NCBI RefSeq assembly: GCF_963576615.1
Contig: NC_088712.1
Location: forward strand, 8,624,541-8,688,540
Length of the DNA stretch: 64,000 nucleotides
Origin: Watersipora subatra
Taxonomy: Eukaryota; Bryozoa; Gymnolaemata; Cheilostomatida; Watersiporidae
Direction of reading: 5' to 3'
Under the pieces are notes generated by a model. That model saw only the letters and a program-made list of their open reading frames with translations. It was not told the DNA's origin and did not search any database. Shown here piece by piece: positions 57,745 through 64,000 of this stretch. Both the position numbers and the translations under genes were made by a program. Position 1 is the first letter of the stretch; the number at the start of each line of letters is the position of its first letter.

Positions 57745-59957
57745 CCCAACTAACAATTTTACGTTCCCAGAACGTTCCAGGGATGTTCCAAAAAGTCCCA
57801 GAAACGTTTCATCGTAACGTTGTCACAAGATTATTTGTAGACACATTTTCAACGTTCCAGAAACGTTGTGGGAAATACATTGCTGGAACGTAACTCTCAC
57901 AACGTTCCAGCAATGTTGTGGGAAATACATTGCTGGAACGTATTTCCCCCACCATCCCAGCAACGTTGCGGGAAATACATTGCTGGAATGTTAGCAAATG
58001 ATCTCGCATAACATTCCCACAATATTGGGAGAACATTGCGTAATATTCCACGAACATTTTTTTCATAATATTGGCTCAAGGCTATTAGCTAACATCCCAG
58101 GAAGGTTACGCCTAGAACATTGATGGGACATTAATGCGTAGGGATTTTCCAACTTAGTAGTATATAGTAGTATTCTTAGCTATTACGCATCGCTTTCCTT
58201 TCCGCATTGGTTCGTTGAGCTGAAACAAAATTTAAAGGCAGAAAAGTTGTTGACACATGGTTGGGCATTGGGTTCGCTCAACGAAGTCGCATCATGGTAT
58301 GACACTTTACTACACCCAGAAAGCTTAATGGACCCTAGTCATTTTCGCGATACGTCTAATGAAGTGCGAAAATTGAAATTTGTAGTGACTTTTCAATTCA
58401 TTTACATAAATCATTCAAAATTATCATTATTGTTTTTCATTATTTTGTTTGTTTCTATATCTGTGATAAAAAATCTATAAAATCTTTAATTTGCATCATT
58501 TTAAATAATTTTTTGTTATGAAAGGGTGACAACTTCCAAAAATTAAATCATGCGTTTTTGTACCATTTTAGCTAGAAAGTTAGTGGAAAAGGTTTGCTAA
58601 CGTTATTATAACGTTGTTACAAAACATTGTTATTGAATGTCCCAGCAATGTTACAGGATTGCTACTTTGAAATTTTTGGGTGTAAACATTCACATAATAT
58701 TGTTTTCTAATATATTCGGAATAGTATGGAGTTTAACCATTATGTAAAATTGAGCAGATGATCTGGTGCAAAATTCCTACTACATGGGGAGAATATGTTA
58801 CAGAATATTCCACAAGCATGCCTTCCATGAGTTTGCCTCAAAGATATTAGCTAACATCCCAGGAACGTTTTCGTCCAGAACATTAGTTGGGTGTAACTGT
58901 GTAGACAATTTCTATCATTTTGATGTTTCACAGAATGATCCTCTAATGAATTGCGTACAACGTTACTATAATGTACCGAGCATAACCGTCGACAATATTT
59001 TTTCCTTAAGCTATACAACATTCCACCAACATTACATCTCCAAAGCAACCTAATTATATGAATGTTAACACTCAAACATTCAAAAGTAACATTCCTGAAA
59101 CATTGCTGGGACAACTATTTGAATGTAAATATGATGTCACCCCATAATATTCCAGTTACATTTCAAGCCAATGTTGCATAAATGTTTGCACTCGAACATT
59201 CCAGAGTAACGTTCCTGGGAAATTCCTGGAACATTCATTTGAGTTAAATATCAGGTCACACCATAATATTCCAACTATATTGCAAGCCAATGTTATATGA
59301 ACGTTAACACTCGAACATTCCAGAGTAACGTTCCTGGGACATTTCTGGAACATTCATTTGAAGTTAAATATGATGTCACACCATAATATTCCAACTACAT
59401 TGCAAGCCAATGTTATATGAATGTTAACGCTCGAACATTCCAGAGTAACGTTCTTGGGACAATCCTGGAACATTCATTTGAAGTTAAATATGATGTCACA
59501 CCATAATATTCCAACTACATTGCAAGCCAATGTTATACGAACATTAACCCTCGAACATTCAAAAGTAACATTCCTGAAACATTGCTGGGACAATTAGTTG
59601 AATGTAAATATGATGTCACCCCATAATATTCCGGTTACATTTCAAGCAAAGGTTACACGAATGTTTGCACTCGAACATTCTAGAGTAACGTTCCTGGGAC
59701 ATTCCTGGGACATTCATTAATAATTTTCTCTAACGACGTTATGATAACGTTAGCAAAGTATATTCCCGTAACATTCTGCTGAACGTTTTGATAATATTTT
59801 TGCACAACATTCTATGCAACGTTCCTGCGACATTGTTGGAACATAATTCTACAATGATCATCAAATAACGTTTGTAGAACGTAATGACAATGTTTGTTTG
59901 GAACGTTATTTCTGCGTAACGTTACGGAACATCCCAGGAATGTCGTTGTTAGTTGGG
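57745..59957. mobile_element. AACGTTCC-rich foldback element, 2213 bp
   Basis: The ends CCCAACTAACAA (57745) and TTGTTAGTTGGG (59957) are perfect inverted repeats. The interior is full of AACGTTCC/GGAACGTT-type words in both directions. It contains a 50-bp repeat (GGAAATACATTGCTGGAACG at 57871, 57921, 57971) and a 120-bp satellite at 59040-59730. No transposase was seen and no clear target duplication found. Open frames within are incidental. Confidence 0.75.
59040..59730. repeat. 120-bp tandem repeat with four-unit periodicity
   Basis: The anchor word CTCGAACATTC (CTCAAACATTC in the first unit) recurs at 59071, 59191, 59310, 59430, 59550 and 59670, spacing 119-120. Units 1 and 5 share the variant AAAAGTAACATTCCTGAAACATTGCTGGGACAA, and units 2 to 4 and 6 share CCTGGGA..TT.CTGG. 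This suggests a 480-bp higher-order unit. Confidence 0.85.
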
Positions 59958-60144
59958 TTGTTTTGCGTGTCTTATTTGCAGTGTTTTAAAGTATGGAAAC
60001 TAGTCAATATATATTTAATTGTTTTATATATAAATAAATTGCACCAACATGCAAGAAAATTAACATACGAGCTCAGTCTCGGAACGCATTAAGCTTGTAA
60101 GTCAAAGTATGACTGTATAATGAAGGAAGTAGAAGATATGTTTG

Positions 60145-60320
60145 AAAACTATTACAAATGGAAGTGCAGTTTTTGGTCCAACATCCTGTGCCAAAATTAA
60201 TTTGACTGGTTTACTCTGCTACTTAGCAGCAGCTTTTGTAAACAGAGTCATTTGAATGCCGGGAATCTTGCTTTTAGGGAATCTGACACACACCACGCAA
60301 TGCTGGAACACCGGCCGTTA
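60145..60320 (+). repeat. Dispersed repeat, copy 2
   Basis: It aligns in order with 5508-5690 (ATTACAAATGGAAG, TTAATTTGACTGGTT, GCTTTTGTAAACAGAG, GAATGCCGGGAAT). The open frame at 60252-60449 starts inside it and is not called. Confidence 0.55.
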
Positions 60321-60789
60321 GGGTTCCTAGGGTTAAAAACATTTGATATTTTGCTGCTAAAAATGAGTCTGGTAAACTCTTTGTTTTTCTTCTCAATGAC
60401 ACTAGTCAAACAATCTATGAAAAGAGTGTCAAATCATTGTCATGGCTAGTTTCACATTTCATTGTTAACACTTCCACTAACTGTTTAAAAATTGTTTTCA
60501 TTTACATATGGCAAGGAGCTATGTGAGAGGATTATTACCAAGGATTTTTAACATTTATCTACTATATGTTAGACTATCTAAAGGGTTAAAATGTCTAAAT
60601 AATCATGGAGCTAAATTATAAAAAACTATCAATGGGCAAACTTTAGCATTGAATGTAACACAATTCTATTACACTAATATCCAACTACATGAGATCATTT
60701 TTTGGTGTTTGAGAGATTCATTGGGCAAGCAATATTCACTAAAAACAAAAGTCTATCTTTAACAAGAAGGTACATAAATCTTCTCCATT

Positions 60790-60853
60790 ATGAAGTTTTT
60801 GAGCATCTTTGTGATAACAGCTGCCTCAGTTTGTCTTGCAGCGTTCTGTAAAG
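60790..60853 (+). CDS. First coding exon of a secreted protein (signal peptide), rest unidentified
   Basis: ATG at 60790 starts MKFLSIFVITAASVCLAAFC and then KG across the splice: a textbook signal peptide with a positive start, a hydrophobic core and small residues before the likely cleavage at Ala/Cys. The exon ends AAAG before GTAAAA (60854), phase 1. A possible next exon after ATTGCAG at 61285 would read only 15 codons (MITRASK...) before TAA, inside a degenerate minisatellite, so I do not accept it. Mature-protein exons are probably to the right, possibly beyond the window. Confidence 0.5.
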
Positions 60854-61179
60854 GTAAAAATACTAGCAAAACCCTTCAACATGCTTCCTGAACTCCCTCC
60901 AATGATCAAATTGTCTGCAGTTATAAACCCCAGAAACAGAAGAGAATGTTTAGAATTGATGAAAAATTGACTTTCCTAGATATTAGTTCGATATTTTATT
61001 TACATCGATTTGTGCCATTTGTTTTGGTTTGTACATTGTATGCAGTAGTGATTGTGCAATTATGGTCTTATTACATCAAAATTCTTTCATATTGAACTGA
61101 ATTACAATAGTTGACTTTAGATAACTTTTAGTTTCATAATTCTGCGAAGCAAGCAGTAGATACTGAGATGGTCATTTGC

Positions 61180-61568
61180 ACCTGTAAAATATAACAGTTA
61201 TCCTCAGCATAGCTATATAAACATGTAAGATAGGTGAGTAACATGATATATTTACATTAATCTGTAAACTAGACTTTAATTGCAGGTATGATCACACGAG
61301 CCTCTAAAACAAACAGTAATATTTTGCATTAATACATGAATATGTAAAATAAGCAGTAAGTACTGATATGATAATATTAATCTGTAAATTGAGCAGAAGA
61401 CACTGATCTGATTATAAGAACTAGTGATTTAATTTAGCAATAATATTTGGTATGATCACATGAATATGTGAAAAGGCAGCATATTCTGAAATGGTTACCT
61501 GAACCTGTAAACTATGCATTAAACAGTGATACAGTTTCATAAACTCCTAAATAAGCAATAAATGCTAA
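61180..61568. repeat. Degenerate ~40-50-bp minisatellite, left part
   Basis: Diverged units carry words such as CATGAACCTGTAAA, AAGCAGTAA and ACTGATATG. The same words continue after the Helitron (62859-62990), so one array was split by the insertion. Confidence 0.5.
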
Positions 61569-62858
61569 TCTGTATATATATTTCTCAAAGTATGTCTGTC
61601 ATTTGTCGTCTGTCTGTCTGCATTCCAGCTATACATCTTGAAATCTTGATTTTGATATTCCGCATTCTGATGGATTTGAAATCATGACAATTGCATCTAC
61701 AAGTTTCTTATCCGGATACTATATCACTGAGCTAGAACGTCATAGTATTCAGATACGTTTTATATAACATTTAGCCTTGTGTTTTCGACCAAATATTTTG
61801 AGCTTTGATCATCTCAGAGCTCTAAATCAAATTTGGTTCTCAACCAGACCGAAGCATGCACATTGCAATTAGTGAGGCTTCGGAAATGCATGGAAACATT
61901 TGTTAACAAATAGAGAAGCATTTTACGCTTCATAATTTTTTTTCAAAATGGCAGGAACCATCTGGGAGAACTTCTCCTCTACCGAAGAAATTTTCTAGGG
62001 ATATAACCCCTCCTTTCTTGAGTTACCCTAGTTGTTTTCGAGGAGGATTCTCCTTTTAAGATGTGAAGTAAACATGCCTTTGCTTTTTATAGTTTCTTTT
62101 TCATACGATTTTTGATGTAACTGATCTGTTGCCTTTTTTCCTGTATTAATACAAATTTTTGAAATTTTTGGTATTTTGTCTTAACCTTTAATGTTTTTGA
62201 TGTTTTAGGAGAATAACGTACTAAATGTTTACTTTGGTTTTCTTTTTCTATCATCATAAATAGAAAAACTTTTATTAAATTTAAACACAATCTATATCTA
62301 CCTGTTTCTATATATAGTATGCAGTATACAGTACAGCTTAAAGTGTAAAATGTAGAAAGAATAGTTTACCGAAGTTGTTTTCTCGCCTTGAAACGGAATA
62401 AAATTTTCAAAGATTCCGTTTGATGGGGAAAATTGTTTCAGATCTCGGACAACTCGGTTTTTCAAACAACCTTCTGGAATGGATTAGGTTTGAAAACCAA
62501 GGTTCCACTGTATGTTATTAAAGACTCTACGTCGCAATAAGTTATGACCTTTTAAATTTACAGTGGTTTGAAAACCTTTACAGTTGTGTTATTTATTTTT
62601 AATTTAGTTGTCCGGCACAAAACCTTTACCTCATGATATTAAATCTGAAGTTTACAGATTTTTGAAAAAATTGAAAGCCTTTACAGTTGTTTTTACTTTC
62701 TGTTTTAGTTTATTTGAATTACCCATAACACTTCTCTAAATGATATGTATTTCGAAAGTTAGAATGGCAAATGTTGTTACATGTTAGTTACAAATCAATT
62801 TTCTGTCCAAATACATGTACTTTTTTATTACCCGTGCAACACCAGGTAGCACAGCTAG
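61569..62858 (+). mobile_element. Non-autonomous Helitron, 1290 bp
   Basis: It starts TCTGTATATATATTTCTCAA directly after an A, and ends with the hairpin ACCCGTGCAACACCAGGT, then AGCACAG and CTAG (62855-62858), followed by T. TC start, CTRR end, 3' hairpin and A/T target are the Helitron hallmarks. It contains a pogo/Tigger MITE end (GAAAACCAAGGTTCCACTGTA near 62500) that also occurs, reversed, near 44150-44300. There is no Rep/helicase frame. Confidence 0.75.
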
Positions 62859-63004
62859 TATGACTATATAAAGAAGCAGTAAACTCTGACATGTTTGCAT
62901 GAACCTTTACAATAACCAGTAAACATCGGCATGCTTATGCAACCCAGTAAAATATGCAGTCACAAAAATGATCCGATGTAAACCATTAACGGTTGCACAA
63001 TGAA
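62859..63004. repeat. Degenerate minisatellite, right part
   Basis: It continues the array interrupted by the Helitron, with AAGCAGTAAACTCTGACATG and CCAGTAAACATCGGCATG units. Confidence 0.45.
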
Positions 63005-63990
63005 CCGAGCCACGTTTACAAGTAGAATTAATTTATATATTCACATGAACATTGTAATGGTGAGGCTTTCTTCCCTCCTGCCTTCTCTAGACAGTCTGAT
63101 TTCTTATATGTTTTCTTAAAAACTTCAATATTGATTTGATTTCATAGTGGCCAGCTTGGCACGGCAACGTGTCTGTCTTTGTGATGCCAGCTCTGCTCCC
63201 TGCTTGTCCGGCATTTGCTCGCCAGCCACCTGCTAATCATACTTCTCACTGGCTCAATCTCCTTATAGTCGGACACGATCTCTTCCTGTCCCTGTTTAGT
63301 TGAGTCGACCCAAGCCTCACTCGGCCCAGCTGGGCCATCCTTTTTTATTTTCCTGGGTAATTGGCTGTGCTAATTATTTTTGGCTCTTGGCCCAGCCGCC
63401 CGCACTCATTATATTAATCGCATATATGAGTTGATGAGCCTGTAAATCAGGATCAAAGAATTGATATAACTACACGGAATAATGGAGTCTGTCAATGATT
63501 GAAGAATAATTTTAATTGTTTTTTATACAGAAATAACTTCATCAATCAAATGAAATTATTATTTTAATATTGAAACTTTTATATGTTTATTCTATTTAAA
63601 CTGTAAGCTTACTTTTGATATTATTTCACTTGAAACAGTTTAATAGAGAATATGTATCTGGGTCATGTAATTAGGTCACATGGGGGTTACTACTGCTATG
63701 ATCTTTATATAGAGTATTATTGTCTTGCCTGAGTTATGCATAGTCTTTCACGTAATATGAACAGCTGACCGATTGAGGTAAAACTATCTTCGTGTGCACA
63801 TGCATTATAGTAATATTATAAAAAGACTGTGGTAAAAAAATTTATTGTTGCTATTTTAAAATATTTTTATAACATTCAGTCTAAAAATTTGTAGATTAGC
63901 CAGGAAATTCGTCCTGGTGAGGTAGATTATACCATTGGCATATTTTGCAGTGATAGACTTATATGAATAACTCTGTGGATAAAAATGTGA
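63005..63990 (+). repeat. Copy of the TRIM intron 6 segment, without the foldback insertion
   Basis: It matches 34960-35268 and then 37652-38340 in the same order and orientation, skipping the inserted foldback element. It runs to the right edge of the window. It could be a dispersed repeat or part of a duplication of the TRIM gene. Confidence 0.7.
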
Positions 63991-64000
63991 GTAAATTTAA

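Noticed and set aside
58766..59353. Open frames at 58766-59353
   Set aside because: They sit in the AACGTTCC element and its 120-bp repeat; the frame pattern follows the repeat.
61286..61333. Second exon for the signal peptide gene giving a 37-residue peptide
   Set aside because: The acceptor and short frame lie in a degenerate minisatellite and TAA follows after 15 codons; no support beyond one CAG.

Overview
The window is AT-rich eukaryotic DNA. It has spliced exons, introns of several kb, and a dense load of non-autonomous DNA transposons, Helitrons, minisatellites and one intact BEL/Pao LTR retrotransposon. This fits a marine invertebrate, probably a lophotrochozoan such as a bryozoan or mollusc. 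That placement is an inference from style, because no rRNA or mitochondrial marker is present.

One host gene can be followed exon by exon. It is a TRIM-family gene on the + strand with eight coding exons between 12619 and 41034. Splice phases join without a break into a predicted 631-residue protein: RING, B-box 1, B-box 2, coiled coil, then an NHL-like beta-propeller. Two zinc ligand sets are completed across splice junctions, which supports the model. Its introns hold most of the mobile elements of the middle of the window. A second probable host gene starts at 60790 with a signal-peptide exon and a good splice donor; its remaining exons are not identified. A weak two-exon candidate lies on the - strand at 7365-8052.

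Layout: 1-1390 featureless; 1411-3510 a 30-bp minisatellite of exactly 70 in-register units; 3671-5002 two inverted-repeat elements lying head to head; 9354-11342 a TTAA-flanked element with a decayed coding exon. The TRIM gene follows at 12619-41034. Its introns contain a 19-bp minisatellite, a hAT-like element, SINE-like copies, two piggyBac-like MITEs, a second TTAA element on the opposite strand, several tandem duplications, and a nested stack at 35277-37643 (a foldback element with 8-bp target duplication holding Helitron sequence and a second hAT-like MITE). A hAT MITE lies at 42413-43129, Helitron relics at 43829-46280, and the BEL/Pao element at 46521-54491. Then come a pogo/Tigger relic (56941-57240), an AACGTTCC-rich foldback element (57745-59957), a full-length non-autonomous Helitron (61569-62858), and a 63.0-64.0 kb segment that repeats the DNA just upstream of the TRIM propeller exon.

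Several insertions can be ordered in time. The outer foldback at 35277 entered a sequence whose related copy near 63.3 kb lacks it, and was itself later entered by a 533-bp hAT-like MITE with a perfect 8-bp duplication. The BEL element is the youngest large insertion: its two 593-bp LTRs differ at two positions and its single reading frame is intact.
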